Part shown: in pieces, positions 38,453 to 48,300 of the stretch
How the letters are laid out: every line of letters starts with the position of its first letter
Numbering within the stretch: position 1 is the first letter of the stretch
Source: an uncultured Alphaproteobacteria bacterium
GTDB taxonomy: Bacteria; Pseudomonadota; Alphaproteobacteria; Micropepsales; Micropepsaceae
Direction of reading: 5' to 3'
NCBI GenBank assembly: GCA_902825865.1
Contig: CADECX010000021.1
Coordinates: 1-48,423 of the forward strand
DNA: 48,423 bases
The notes under the pieces: generated by a model
Seen by the model: only the letters and a program-made list of their open reading frames with translations
What the model was told of the DNA's origin: nothing
Databases searched by the model: none
Position numbers and translations under genes: made by a program

Positions 38453-38782
38453 TCAGGCGTGCTGAGTTTTCGGCAGCATGAGGACAATCCCGTCCAACTC
38501 CGCGCTCATGCGCAGCTGACACGACAACCGGCTGTTCGGGCGAACATCCGGTGCGAAATCCAGCATGGTTTCTTCCATTTCGCTTCGGGGCGGCAGCTTG
38601 GCCTGCCATTCCGGCGCGACATAGACCTGGCAGGTGGCGCAGGAACAAGCGCCGCCGCAATCGGCATCGATGCCGGGGACCAGATGCTTGACCGCGCCTT
38701 CCATCAAGGACCAGCCTTCCGCGACTTCCACGGTATGAGCCTTGCCGCCGTCTTCGATATAAGTGACTTTGTATTTCGGCAT
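38453..38782 (-). CDS. 2Fe-2S ferredoxin, adrenodoxin type
   Basis: A 109-residue ferredoxin. The cluster ligands are C42, C48, C51 (DADCGGACSCATCQVYV) and C88 (RLSCQLRMS), with an additional C46. The C-terminal half carries the acidic helix MEETMLDFAPDVRPNS and the end IVLMLPKTQHA. Such ferredoxins pass single electrons from an NAD(P)H reductase to cytochromes P450, Rieske oxygenases or iron-sulphur assembly. Its ATG overlaps the stop of the reductase gene by 1 base (TGATG), so the two proteins are made together. Confidence 0.95.
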   Translation of the reverse strand: MPKYKVTYIEDGGKAHTVEVAEGWSLMEGAVKHLVPGIDADCGGACSCATCQVYVAPEWQAKLPPRSEMEETMLDFAPDVRPNSRLSCQLRMSAELDGIVLMLPKTQHA

Positions 38783-39990
38783 CACGCCATCTGCTTCATG
38801 GGAACGGAGGTGTCGGCCAGCATCTGCGGCGCGATCTTCTTGCCCTCGCCCACCCATTTCTTGCCCATCAGATATTCGGGGGCGGCATTGACCGCCTCCA
38901 CCGCCGCCACCGCGCCGTCGCGCAGGTGAAACACCGCGAATTTGCGGGAGGCGGGATCGCCGCGCAGCACCAGCCGGTCGCTGGGGCGCGCCAGGCCGGC
39001 GATTTGCAATTTCAAGTCGTACTGATCCGACCAGAACCACGGCACTTCGCTATAGGTCTTGTGCTTGCCCACCATCGCCAGCGCCGCATGCTTGGCCTGG
39101 TCGATGGCGTTCTGCACGCATTCCAACCGCAGAGAATGGCCTTCGCGCCCGACATGGCGGGTGCAATCGCCGGCCGCCCAGATATGGGGATCGCCGGTGC
39201 GCGCATTCTGGTCGACCACAATGCCGTCCTCGCTGGCAAGACCGGCATGGGTGGCAAGCTCGTCGCACGGCACCACGCCGATGCCGACCAGCACAATGTC
39301 AGTGTCATAGCGCTGGCCGCCCGCGATAATCCGCTCGACCTTGCCATTGCCTTCAAACGCTTCCACCCCGGTGCGCAGCTTGAGCTTGACCCCGGCCTTT
39401 TCATGCTCGGCGGCATAGAAAGACGAAAGCTGCGGCGACACGGCGCGCGCCATCAGCCGGTCCATGGCTTCGAACACCGTCACATCCAGGCCGCGCTTGG
39501 CCCCCACCGCCGCCACTTCCAGTCCGATATAACCGCCGCCGACAATGGCGATGCGCTTGCCGGGCTGAAACGCTTCCTGCAGCCCGTCCACATCAGCGAT
39601 GGTCTTGAGATAATGAATGCCGGGCAGATCAGCGCCGGGGCATTTGAGCTTGCGCACCCGCGCGCCGGTGGTCAGCAACAGCTTGTCGTAAGCCAGCTTG
39701 CGTCCATCGGACAGTTCAACGGTGCGTTCGGCGCGATGGATCGCCTTGGCGCTGGTGCCCAGCAGAAGCTCGCAGCCGGTTTCGGCATAATAGCTGTCGG
39801 CCTTGAGGAACAGGCGCGGCCGCTCGAAGGTGCCCAGCAGATAGGCCTTGGACAGAGGCGGGCGCTGATAGGGCGGATAGGCCTCGTCGCCCACCATGGT
39901 GATGGGGCCATCAAAGCCTTCGGCGCGCAAGGACTGCACCGCCTGAGCGCCCGCCTGGCCGGCGCCGATAATCACAACAGATTCGGGCAT
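38782..39990 (-). CDS. NAD(P)H-dependent ferredoxin reductase (putidaredoxin-reductase type)
   Basis: A 402-residue FAD protein of the putidaredoxin/rubredoxin reductase family. The FAD site is MPESVVIIGAGQAGAQAVQS with the GEAYPPYQRPPLSK-type segment (here DEAYPPYQRPPLSKAYLLG). The NAD site is IAIVGGGYIGLEVAAVGAKRG, described by G-x-G-x-x-G at about residues 150-155. The second FAD motif is WAAGDCTRH, and the C-terminal dimer domain starts near PWFWSDQYDLKLQIAG. It would reduce the ferredoxin encoded directly downstream. No P450 gene is in the window. The ATG at 39990 is chosen; the longer frame upstream runs antisense into tsaE. Confidence 0.94.
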   Translation of the reverse strand: MPESVVIIGAGQAGAQAVQSLRAEGFDGPITMVGDEAYPPYQRPPLSKAYLLGTFERPRLFLKADSYYAETGCELLLGTSAKAIHRAERTVELSDGRKLAYDKLLLTTGARVRKLKCPGADLPGIHYLKTIADVDGLQEAFQPGKRIAIVGGGYIGLEVAAVGAKRGLDVTVFEAMDRLMARAVSPQLSSFYAAEHEKAGVKLKLRTGVEAFEGNGKVERIIAGGQRYDTDIVLVGIGVVPCDELATHAGLASEDGIVVDQNARTGDPHIWAAGDCTRHVGREGHSLRLECVQNAIDQAKHAALAMVGKHKTYSEVPWFWSDQYDLKLQIAGLARPSDRLVLRGDPASRKFAVFHLRDGAVAAVEAVNAAPEYLMGKKWVGEGKKIAPQMLADTSVPMKQMA

Positions 39991-40093
39991 TTTGGCTGGT
40001 ATTCCGTAATTCGCGCGCGGGGTTAGCATGCCCGCCCGGCGCGGGCAAACCCACCCCTTCCGAATGGGAAAATGGCGGGCTACAAGCGATGCC

Positions 40094-40549
40094 ATGGCCC
40101 CCATTTGCGAGACGTTCCGCCGGGAGTTTCCCCTGCCCGACCTTGACGCCACCGCAAGGCTGGGCGCGGGCATCGCATCCGGCTTGAAGCCTGGCGTGGC
40201 GGTCGCCTTGTGGGGGGATCTGGGCAGCGGCAAGACCACCCTGGCGCGGGCCATTCTGCGCGCACTGGGTGTCAGCGAAGATGTTCCCAGTCCGACCTTC
40301 ACCCTGGTCCAGAGCTATGACACAAAGCCCCCCGTGGCCCATTACGATCTTTATCGCCTGAAAAGTCCGCGAGAGATGGCCGAACTCGGTTTCGATGACG
40401 CGCTGGCGGATGGCGCGGTGCTGGTGGAATGGCCTGAGCGCGCGCCGGAAGTTCTGCCGCCGGAAGCTTTGCATGTCCGGCTGTCTTTGCAGGAGGGGCT
40501 GCGCCTGGCGCGGCTGACCGGTCCTGGCGAATGGGAAGCACATGTCTGA
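40094..40549 (+). CDS. tsaE: tRNA t6A synthesis ATPase TsaE
   Basis: A 151-residue P-loop ATPase that works with TsaB and TsaD to place threonylcarbamoyl on adenine 37 of ANN-decoding tRNAs. Walker A is ALWGDLGSGKTTLARAI, followed by the family motifs VPSPTFTLVQSYD, HYDLYRL and AVLVEWPER. The ATG at 40094 is chosen because the family begins close to this point; a longer frame from 40028 has a basic, unconserved extension. It overlaps amgK by 8 bases, so tsaE, amgK, murU, addB and addA form one tightly packed run. Confidence 0.95.
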   Translation: MAPICETFRREFPLPDLDATARLGAGIASGLKPGVAVALWGDLGSGKTTLARAILRALGVSEDVPSPTFTLVQSYDTKPPVAHYDLYRLKSPREMAELGFDDALADGAVLVEWPERAPEVLPPEALHVRLSLQEGLRLARLTGPGEWEAHV

Positions 40550-41675
40550 TCGCCCGACTTCTAATCGTCAAGTTGCGATGAAGGATTTTCTGGCGGGAGC
40601 CGGTTGGGGCGCGGCCACTGTCTCGCCCTGGCTGGGAGATGCCTCCACCCGCCGCTACGCACGGCTGGCGATGGCCGGACGAAACGCCATGCTGATGGAT
40701 CAGCCGCAAGATGCAGAAGGTGCGGTCGCGCCGCCCGGCGCCAGCGAGGATGTGCGGCGTGCGCTTGGTTACAACGCCGTGGCGCGGCTGGCGGGCGCGG
40801 ATTGCGCCCGTTTCGCCGCCGCGGCGGCCTGGTTGCGCAGCCACGGCCTGGCGGCGCCGGACATTTATGCCGCCGATCACAAACAGGGATTTGTCATCCT
40901 GGAAGATCTGGGCGACGCGCTGTTCGCCGAAGTGCTGGCGAACCATGGTGGCGAAAAACAACTTTATGAAGCCGCCGTGGAAGTCTTGGCGAAAATCCAT
41001 GCCAATGATGCGCCCGCCGCTCTGTCCGCCGACAAGCCGCTCTTCGCCTATGATGAGGCGGCGCTGGTGGCAGAAGCCGATCTTCTGGTCGAATGGTTCC
41101 TGCCCCTGGCTTTGGGCCGCAAGGCGACGGATGCGGAAGTGTCGGAACATCGCGCGTTATGGCGCGCCGCCCTGGCCGGAATCGGCATAAGCCGCCGCGT
41201 GTTCGTGCATCGCGACTATCATGCCGAAAACCTTCTATGGCTGCCCGAACGGCGCGGCGTCGCCCGTGTCGGCCTGATCGATTTCCAGGATGCCGTGGCC
41301 GGCAGCACGGCCTACGATTTGATCTCGCTGGTCGAGGATGCGCGCCGCGACGTCAGTCCGGAGCTGGCGGAAGCCGCCACCGTCCACTATCTGGCGGCAA
41401 TGCGGGCGCAAGGCACGCCGGTCGACGAGGCCGCCTTCCGTCACGAAATGGCGGTGATGGCGGCCCAGCGCAATGCCAAGATCGTGGGCATTTTCGCCCG
41501 CCTCCATAAGCGCGACGGCAAGCCGCGCTATCTGGCGTTCCTGCCGCGCGTCTGGGCCACTCTGGAACGGGACCTGGCGCATCCCGCCCTGGCGGATCTG
41601 CGGGCATGGTATGATCGCGTGATTCCAAAAGACAAACGCCGTGTGGAGCCACCTTTGAGCAAAGGAAAAGCGTGA
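40542..41675 (+). CDS. amgK: Cell-wall sugar kinase AmgK-like (aminoglycoside phosphotransferase fold)
   Basis: A 377-residue kinase with the aminoglycoside-phosphotransferase fold. The catalytic loop is VFVHRDYHAENLLW and the metal site is GLIDFQDAVAGSTAYDLIS. The early segment DASTRRYARLAM matches the nucleotide-binding region of AmgK, which phosphorylates N-acetylmuramate and N-acetylglucosamine at the anomeric carbon. Its coupling to the nucleotidyltransferase gene that follows (overlap GTGA) is the amgK-murU order of the peptidoglycan recycling bypass, which feeds UDP-MurNAc without MurA. The biochemical role is inferred from this pairing. Confidence 0.88.
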   Translation: MSDRPTSNRQVAMKDFLAGAGWGAATVSPWLGDASTRRYARLAMAGRNAMLMDQPQDAEGAVAPPGASEDVRRALGYNAVARLAGADCARFAAAAAWLRSHGLAAPDIYAADHKQGFVILEDLGDALFAEVLANHGGEKQLYEAAVEVLAKIHANDAPAALSADKPLFAYDEAALVAEADLLVEWFLPLALGRKATDAEVSEHRALWRAALAGIGISRRVFVHRDYHAENLLWLPERRGVARVGLIDFQDAVAGSTAYDLISLVEDARRDVSPELAEAATVHYLAAMRAQGTPVDEAAFRHEMAVMAAQRNAKIVGIFARLHKRDGKPRYLAFLPRVWATLERDLAHPALADLRAWYDRVIPKDKRRVEPPLSKGKA

Positions 41676-42391
41676 GCAAGGTCACCGCCGCAATGATCAT
41701 GGGAGCGGGACTGGGGCTGCGCATGCGGCCCCTGACCGACGACCGGCCCAAGCCGCTGGTGACGGTGGGCGGCAAGACTTTGATCGATCATTCCATCGAC
41801 CGGCTGGTGGCGGCCGGCGTGAAGCTTGTGGTGGTCAATGTTCACTACAAGGCCGAGATGCTGCAGGCTCACCTGGCCAAGCGGCGCGATGTCGAGATCG
41901 TCTTTTCGGATGAGACCGACAAATTGCTCGATACCGGCGGCGGCGTGGTCAAGGCCATGCCCCATTTCGGCAACACGTCTTTCTTTGTGATCAATTCCGA
42001 TTCCATCTGGGTGGAAGACGCGCCCGCCCTCCCCGCCATGCTGGCCAAATGGGATGAAAGCCGGATGGACGGATTGTTGCTGCTGGCCGAGATGTCCACC
42101 GCCATCGGCTATGACGCCCAGGGTGATTTCATCTTGCGGCCCGACGGCCATGTGGTGCGGGCGCGCGGCAATAGCGGCGCCGCCTATGCCTATCCCGGAG
42201 TGCAGATCGTGCATCCGCGCCTGTTCGCCGATGCGCCGGGGGGCGCTTTCTCCACCAACATCATGTGGGACCGCGCCATCGCCGCGCAAAGATTGTCCGG
42301 CATCGTGCTGGACGGAACCTGGATCCATGTCGGCACGCCGGAAGCGCGCGAGGAGGCCGAAGCCGCCCTCGCCGCCCTAACCGCAGCATGA
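41672..42391 (+). CDS. murU: N-acetylmuramate-1-phosphate uridylyltransferase MurU-like
   Basis: A 239-residue sugar nucleotidyltransferase. The nucleotide-binding opening reads MIMGAGLGLRMRPLTDDRPK and PLV, with the usual G-x-G-x-R-x-R-P-L-T pattern slightly altered (leucine at the fourth place). Further motifs are ETDKLLDTGGGVVKA, VINSDSIW and FSTNIMWDRAI. It would join UTP and MurNAc-1-phosphate made by AmgK into UDP-MurNAc. The start is GTG 41672, overlapping the amgK stop by 4 bases. A general hexose-1-phosphate nucleotidyltransferase is the alternative. Confidence 0.9.
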   Translation: MSKVTAAMIMGAGLGLRMRPLTDDRPKPLVTVGGKTLIDHSIDRLVAAGVKLVVVNVHYKAEMLQAHLAKRRDVEIVFSDETDKLLDTGGGVVKAMPHFGNTSFFVINSDSIWVEDAPALPAMLAKWDESRMDGLLLLAEMSTAIGYDAQGDFILRPDGHVVRARGNSGAAYAYPGVQIVHPRLFADAPGGAFSTNIMWDRAIAAQRLSGIVLDGTWIHVGTPEAREEAEAALAALTAA

Positions 42392-42401
42392 AGCCGGCGG
42401 C

Positions 42402-45359
42402 GTGAAGCATCCATCACTCTTCACCATTGCCGCCAGCGCGCCCTTCGCGGAAACGCTGGCGCGGGGCCTGATCGCGCGCGCCGGGGACGATCCGCTGGCG
42501 CTATCCTCGGCCATCATCTACCTGCCCACCCGCCGCGCGGCGCGCGGTTTCGGCGACGCTTTCGCTGCCGTGATGGGCGGCGCGGCGCTGCTGCCGCAGT
42601 TCCGCCCGCTGGGCGACAGCGAGGAAGACGAACTCTTGTTCGATGCCGCCAGCGAAGGGCTGGAGCTTACCCCCGCCATCGCGCCCTTGCGGCGGCAATT
42701 GCTGCTGGCGCGGCTGATCCGCCAATGGGACCGGGCCGGACGCGGCGGCCTTTTGTCTTTCGCGCAAAGCGCGGCTTTGGCCGACAGCCTGGCCAAGGTG
42801 ATGGACGAAGTCGAAACCCAAGGCTGCGATCTGTCCAAGCTCAAGGACCTGGCGCCCGCCAACCTGGCCGAACATTGGGAAGGGGTTTCACGTTTCCTGG
42901 GCCTGCTGCGCGACCAATGGCCCGCGATTTTGGCGGCCGAGAATGCCGCCAATCCCGCCGCGCGCCGTATCACTGCGCTGCAAGGATTGGCCCGGCGGCT
43001 TGAAGCTTCACCCCCGTCCGGTTTTGTGATTGCCGCGGGTTCGACCGGCTCCATCCCAGCCACCGCCGAACTGCTGGCAACCATCGCGCGCCTGCCGCAA
43101 GGCGCGGTGGTGCTGCCGGGGCTGGATCAGAGACTGGATGCCGATAGCTGGGAGAGGCTGGACCCCGGCCATCCGCAATATGGCTTGCGGCAATTGCTGC
43201 AGAAAATCGGCGCGGAACGCGAAGACGTGACGGACTGGTTCGCCGCGCCGGACAATCCGGCGCGCGAAAATCTGTTAACCGAAGTGTTGCGCCCTGCGCC
43301 CACCACCGATGTCTGGCGCGAGCTGGCGCAGCAAGACGATCACGGCATCCGTGAAGGCCTCAAGAACTTCGGATTGATCCAGGCTGCCGATCCGGCCCAG
43401 GAAGCCCTGGCCATCGCATTGGCCTTGCGCGAAGCGCTGGAAATTCCGGGCCGTACCGCCGCCCTGGTCACACCAGACCGCAATCTGGCGCGCCGGGTCG
43501 CCGCCGAGATGACGCGCTGGAATATCGCGATCGACGATTCCGCCGGCCGCCCCTTGGCCCACACCGCCGCCGGCACGTTCCTCTGTCTGCTGGCGGAAGC
43601 AGCGCATACGCGCTTTGCGCCGGTGCCGCTGCTGGCCTTGTTGAAGCATCCCTTCGCCCGCCGCAGCCAGGACGGCGCATCTTTCCGCGCCCGGGCGCGC
43701 GAATTGGACCGTTGGTGCCTGCGCGGGCCGCGTCCCGATCCTGGTCTTGCGGGTGTGACCCGCGCCATCGCCAAGGCCGGACAGGCGCGCGTTCCGCCAC
43801 CTGCCTCAGCGCTGGCCGGCTTGACGGAATGGTGGAAGGAGATCGCGGTCCTCCTTGCGCCGCTGGAAAATCTGTTCGCGCAAGGCGATGCGCCGCTGGA
43901 AGTCTTGCTTGATGAGACGGTCCGGGCCGCCGAGGCCTTGGCCTGCGACGAAAATGAAAATTGCATCTTGTGGGCCAATGATGACGGCGAGGCGGCCGCC
44001 GGACTTGTTGCCGCCCTCAAGCTTGCGGTGGCGGATTTGGAGCCGGTCGAGCCCGGTTCCTGGCCCGCACTGCTGCGCAATCTGGCAATGAAGCTGCCGG
44101 TGCGCGCCGCCTTCGGGCGCCATCCGCGCCTGGCCATTCTGGGGCCGTTGGAAGCACGGTTGCAGCGTTTCGATCTGGTGGTGCTGGGCGGCTTGAACGA
44201 AAGCACATGGCCGCGGAGCCCCGGAACCGATCCCTGGTTTTCCCGCCCCATGCGCGCCAGCCTGGGCCTGGAACAGCCGGAGCGCGGCATCGGACTTTCG
44301 GCCCATGATTTCGCCATGCAGGCTGCCGGGCCCTGTGTCTTGCTCAGCCGCGCCTTGAAAGCCGACGGTGCGCCCACCATCGCCTCGCGCTGGCTGCAAC
44401 GTTTGACGCAACTGACCCGCGGCCTGGGATTGGAAGATGCGCTGGCGCCGAAACTGGACTATGCCGCCATCGCCGAGCGGATGATGGATGTTCCGCTGGG
44501 GCCCCGGCTGCCCCGGCCCGCGCCCACGCCTGCGGTCGAAACCCGGCCGCGCCGACTGTCGGTCACCGAAATCGAAACCTGGTTGCGAGATCCCTATGCC
44601 ATCTACGCCAAGCATGTTTTGCGCCTCCAGCCCTTGGACGCGCTGGACGAGCCGATCGGACCGTTGGAGCGAGGCACCGCGCTGCATAAGGCGCTGGAAA
44701 TCTTCATCGCCAAGTATAAAGACGGATTGCCGGACGATGCCGAGCGGCAACTGACCGCTATCGCCGACCAGGTGTTCGCCGGAGCCGGCATTCCCAAGGC
44801 GGCACTGTCCCTGTGGCGTCCGCGTTTCGGCGCGGCGGCGCGCGGCTTTGTCGAATTCGAACGCGAGCGCCGCCAAAAAGTCGCGGCGTCGCATCTGGAG
44901 ATCAAGGGTAGCCTGGCGCTGGGCGACTTTACCCTGACCGGAGTGGCCGACCGCATCGACCTTCTCAAGGACGGTACGTGCGCGATCCTGGACTACAAGA
45001 CTGGCGCGATTCCCACCATCAAGCAGGTCGAACAGCTTCTGTCACCGCAATTGCCGCTGGAGGCGGCGATGCTGGCGCAAGGCGGTTTCCCGCAAATCGG
45101 CGCACGCATCGCCGAAGATTTGATCTATCTCAGCCTTGCCAGCGAAAAACTGGCGCGCACGCCCCGGCATATAGACGATGCGGCGGCGCTGGCGGAGGAA
45201 GCCGTCACCCAATTGGCGCGGCGCATCGCCTGGTTCCGGGAAGAATCCACCGCCTATCGCCCGCGCGTGCGCCCTTATCGCGCCGATATCGCGGGCGATT
45301 ACGACCATCTGGCGCGGGTCAAGGAATGGTCGCCTTCCGGCTGGGGCGAAGAACCATGA
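42402..45359 (+). CDS. addB: Double-strand break repair helicase-nuclease subunit AddB
   Basis: The second subunit of the AddAB recombination enzyme, which processes broken DNA ends for RecA. The 985-residue protein is of the alphaproteobacterial type. The N-terminal half is a helicase-like domain (YLPTRRAARGF near residue 40) and the C-terminal half holds a RecB-type nuclease: SVTEIETWLRDPYAIYAKHV, H762 in GTALHKALE, D864 and K866 in AILDYKTG and the following QLPLEAAML. I do not see the four spaced cysteines that bind an iron-sulphur cluster in the Bacillus AddB. The start is GTG 42402, ten bases after the murU stop. Its stop overlaps the addA ATG. Confidence 0.95.
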   Translation: MKHPSLFTIAASAPFAETLARGLIARAGDDPLALSSAIIYLPTRRAARGFGDAFAAVMGGAALLPQFRPLGDSEEDELLFDAASEGLELTPAIAPLRRQLLLARLIRQWDRAGRGGLLSFAQSAALADSLAKVMDEVETQGCDLSKLKDLAPANLAEHWEGVSRFLGLLRDQWPAILAAENAANPAARRITALQGLARRLEASPPSGFVIAAGSTGSIPATAELLATIARLPQGAVVLPGLDQRLDADSWERLDPGHPQYGLRQLLQKIGAEREDVTDWFAAPDNPARENLLTEVLRPAPTTDVWRELAQQDDHGIREGLKNFGLIQAADPAQEALAIALALREALEIPGRTAALVTPDRNLARRVAAEMTRWNIAIDDSAGRPLAHTAAGTFLCLLAEAAHTRFAPVPLLALLKHPFARRSQDGASFRARARELDRWCLRGPRPDPGLAGVTRAIAKAGQARVPPPASALAGLTEWWKEIAVLLAPLENLFAQGDAPLEVLLDETVRAAEALACDENENCILWANDDGEAAAGLVAALKLAVADLEPVEPGSWPALLRNLAMKLPVRAAFGRHPRLAILGPLEARLQRFDLVVLGGLNESTWPRSPGTDPWFSRPMRASLGLEQPERGIGLSAHDFAMQAAGPCVLLSRALKADGAPTIASRWLQRLTQLTRGLGLEDALAPKLDYAAIAERMMDVPLGPRLPRPAPTPAVETRPRRLSVTEIETWLRDPYAIYAKHVLRLQPLDALDEPIGPLERGTALHKALEIFIAKYKDGLPDDAERQLTAIADQVFAGAGIPKAALSLWRPRFGAAARGFVEFERERRQKVAASHLEIKGSLALGDFTLTGVADRIDLLKDGTCAILDYKTGAIPTIKQVEQLLSPQLPLEAAMLAQGGFPQIGARIAEDLIYLSLASEKLARTPRHIDDAAALAEEAVTQLARRIAWFREESTAYRPRVRPYRADIAGDYDHLARVKEWSPSGWGEEP

Positions 45360-48300
45360 CCCGCGATCCTTCCATGATCGCTTCCGATCCGGAGATTTCC
45401 GCCTGGGTGGCGGCCAATGCCGGGGCCGGCAAGACTTACACTTTGGCCAACCGGGTGGCGCGGCTGCTCTTGGCGGATGCCGAGCCGCAGAAAATCCTCT
45501 GCCTGACTTTTACCAAGGCGGCGGCGGCGGAGATGCAGGACCGGTTGTTCCAGCAGCTTGGCAAATGGTCGATGCTGCCGGACGAGGAATTGCGCGACGC
45601 CATCATCGCCATCGGCGGCGACGCTCTTGCCTATCTGCCTTTGGCGCGGCGGCTGTTCGCGGCGGCGCTGGAGACCCCGGGCGGATTGAAGGTCCTGACC
45701 CTGCACGCCTTCTGCCAGATCGTGCTGTCGCGCTTTCCCATCGAGGCCGGCATTCCGCCCGCATTCGAAGTATTGGACGACCAATCGGCGCGCGAATTGA
45801 TCAGGGAGGCGCGCCAGCATGTGCTGGAGCGCGCGGGTGCCGGGGACGGAAAATTGCAGGCCGCGGTGGCGCTGCTGGTGATCGAAACCAGCGAAGCCAC
45901 TTTGACCAGGATTCTGGATGCCGCCCTGGGCAACGACCGCCGCAAGCTGGACCGTTTTTTTGCCGATATCGAGGATCTATCGGCCACAGTACGCGCCGCG
46001 CATGGCGTGGAAGACGGCGAAACATCGCACGGTATCGCCGAGGACTTTTGCGCCGGGCTGGCGCGCGACATCACCCGTCTGCGCGAAATTCGCGATTGGC
46101 TGGCCGGTGGCGGTAAAACCGATGCCAAGGCCGCCGCCAAGCTGGATACCGTCTTTGCAGACGATCTGGTTGCTGGTTTTGACGCCTTGGAGAGCTTCTT
46201 TCTCACCATCGAAGGGAAACCGCGAAAACTCGCCACCAAGGCGCTGGCCGACGCGCGCCCGGACCTTCTCGCCGCACTGACCCAGTTGCAGACGCTGTTC
46301 TGCACCGCCGCCGAACGCCGCCGGGCGGCGCGGGCCGCCGAACTGTCACACGCCGCCCTGACCTTGATCGAAGCCATGCGCAACGACTATCAGAACGCCA
46401 AACGGCTGCGCGGCGTGCTGGACTATGACGATTTGATCGTGGAGACGCGCAACCTGCTGCACCGGCGCGGCGCCGCACAATGGGTTCTCTACAAGCTCGA
46501 CGGCGGCATCGACCATGTGCTGATCGACGAGGCCCAGGACACCAGCCCCGAGCAATGGGAAATCGTCCAGAAACTGACCGAGGAATTTTTCGCCGGCCAG
46601 GGGCGCGAACGCGGCCAGCTCCGCACCATTTTCGCGGTGGGTGACGAAAAACAATCCATCTTTAGCTTCCAGGGCGCCGACCCCGGCCAGTTCGAGATCA
46701 ACCGCCGCCATTTCTCCGAAGTGATCGCGGGCGCCGAGCAGCATCTGCATGAGGTTCCACTGATCACCTCGCGCCGCTCGGCGCCGGAAATTCTGGCCTT
46801 TGTCGACAAGGTGTTTGAAGGCCAGGTGGCGCGGGCCGGACTGACGGTGAAGGACACCCAGATCGAGCATGTCGCCTATCGCGACACCGCCAAGGGCGGG
46901 ATCGAATTCTGGCCCGCCCTGGCGCCCGAGCAGGAAGAAGAGACCGACTATTACGCCCCGGTCGATGCGGTGCAGAAAGAAGGCCCCGTGGCGCGGCTGG
47001 CCGCCCAGGTGGTGGACAAGATCGCCGGCTGGCTGAACAGCCGCGCCCGGCTGCCAGGGCATAATCAGCCGATCGCGCCGCGCGACATTATGATTTTGCT
47101 GCCGCGCCGCGAGCCTTTCGGCGGCGAAGTGATCCGCCAGCTGAAATTGCGCCGCATTCCGGTGGCGGGCGCCGACCGGGTGCGGCTGACCGAACAGATC
47201 GCGGCGATGGATTTGATCGCCCTGGGCCGCTTTGTCCTGCAGCGGGAAGACGATCTGACCCTGGCGGCGCTGCTGCGTTCGCCGCTGTGCGGCCTCAGCG
47301 AAGAGGATTTGTTCTCCCTGGCGCATGGCCGCAGGGGCGATCTGTGGAGCGCCTTCGTGGCGCGAGGCGGCGACTATCCCGAGGCGCATGGCTTTCTCTC
47401 CGCCATGCTGGCGCGCGCCGATTACGCCCCGCCCTTTGAATTCTATTCCCATGCCCTCACCGCCCTGGGCGGCAAGGAGAAGTTGCTGGCGCGATTGGGC
47501 CAGGAATCCGCCGATGCCATCGATGAATTTCTTTCCCTCACTTTGACGCAAGAGCAGAACCACACGCCGTCCTTGGAGAGTTTTCTGGATTGGGTGGAGC
47601 GCGGCTCGACCGAGATCAAACGCGACATGGAACGCGGCCGCAACGAAGTGCGGGTGATGACGGTGCATGGCGCAAAGGGATTGGAGGCCGATATCGTCAT
47701 CCTGCCCGACACCACTGCCTTACCCGAGCCGCCCAGCCGCAAGGGACATCTTCTGTATCAGGATGGTACCGTGCTGTTCCCGCTGCCCAACGACGAAGCG
47801 CCTGAGATCGTCAAAGCCGCCAAGGCCAGAGCCGAGGAAGAAGCCCTGAAGGAGCATCGCCGCCTGCTCTATGTCGCACTGACCCGCGCCCGCGACCGGC
47901 TCTATGTCTGCGGCTTTGAGAGCAAGAAAGGCGTGAAGCCGGGTTCCTGGTACCAACTGGCGCAAACCGCCGTTGAAAGCCTGGGCGTGAAGGTCACAAG
48001 GGGCGATGGCGAAATCACAAGCTATGGCGCGTTGGATGAGGAGCGTGGCGATCTTGCCGCCGCACCAGGCGTACCACCGCACCTGCCGGATTGGATTGCA
48101 AAGCCCGCGCCGCCGGAACCGGCTTTACCGCGTTTGATCCGGCCATCGGATGCGCTGGGCGTCACACCTCCAACTTTTTCGCCATTGGACAAGGGCGCCG
48201 CGCGTTTCCGCCGCGGTTTGGTGGTGCATGCTTTGTTGGCGCGGCTGCCGGAGATCGCGCCCGGCAAGCGCCGCGACGTCGCGCTGAAATTTGTTCAAGC

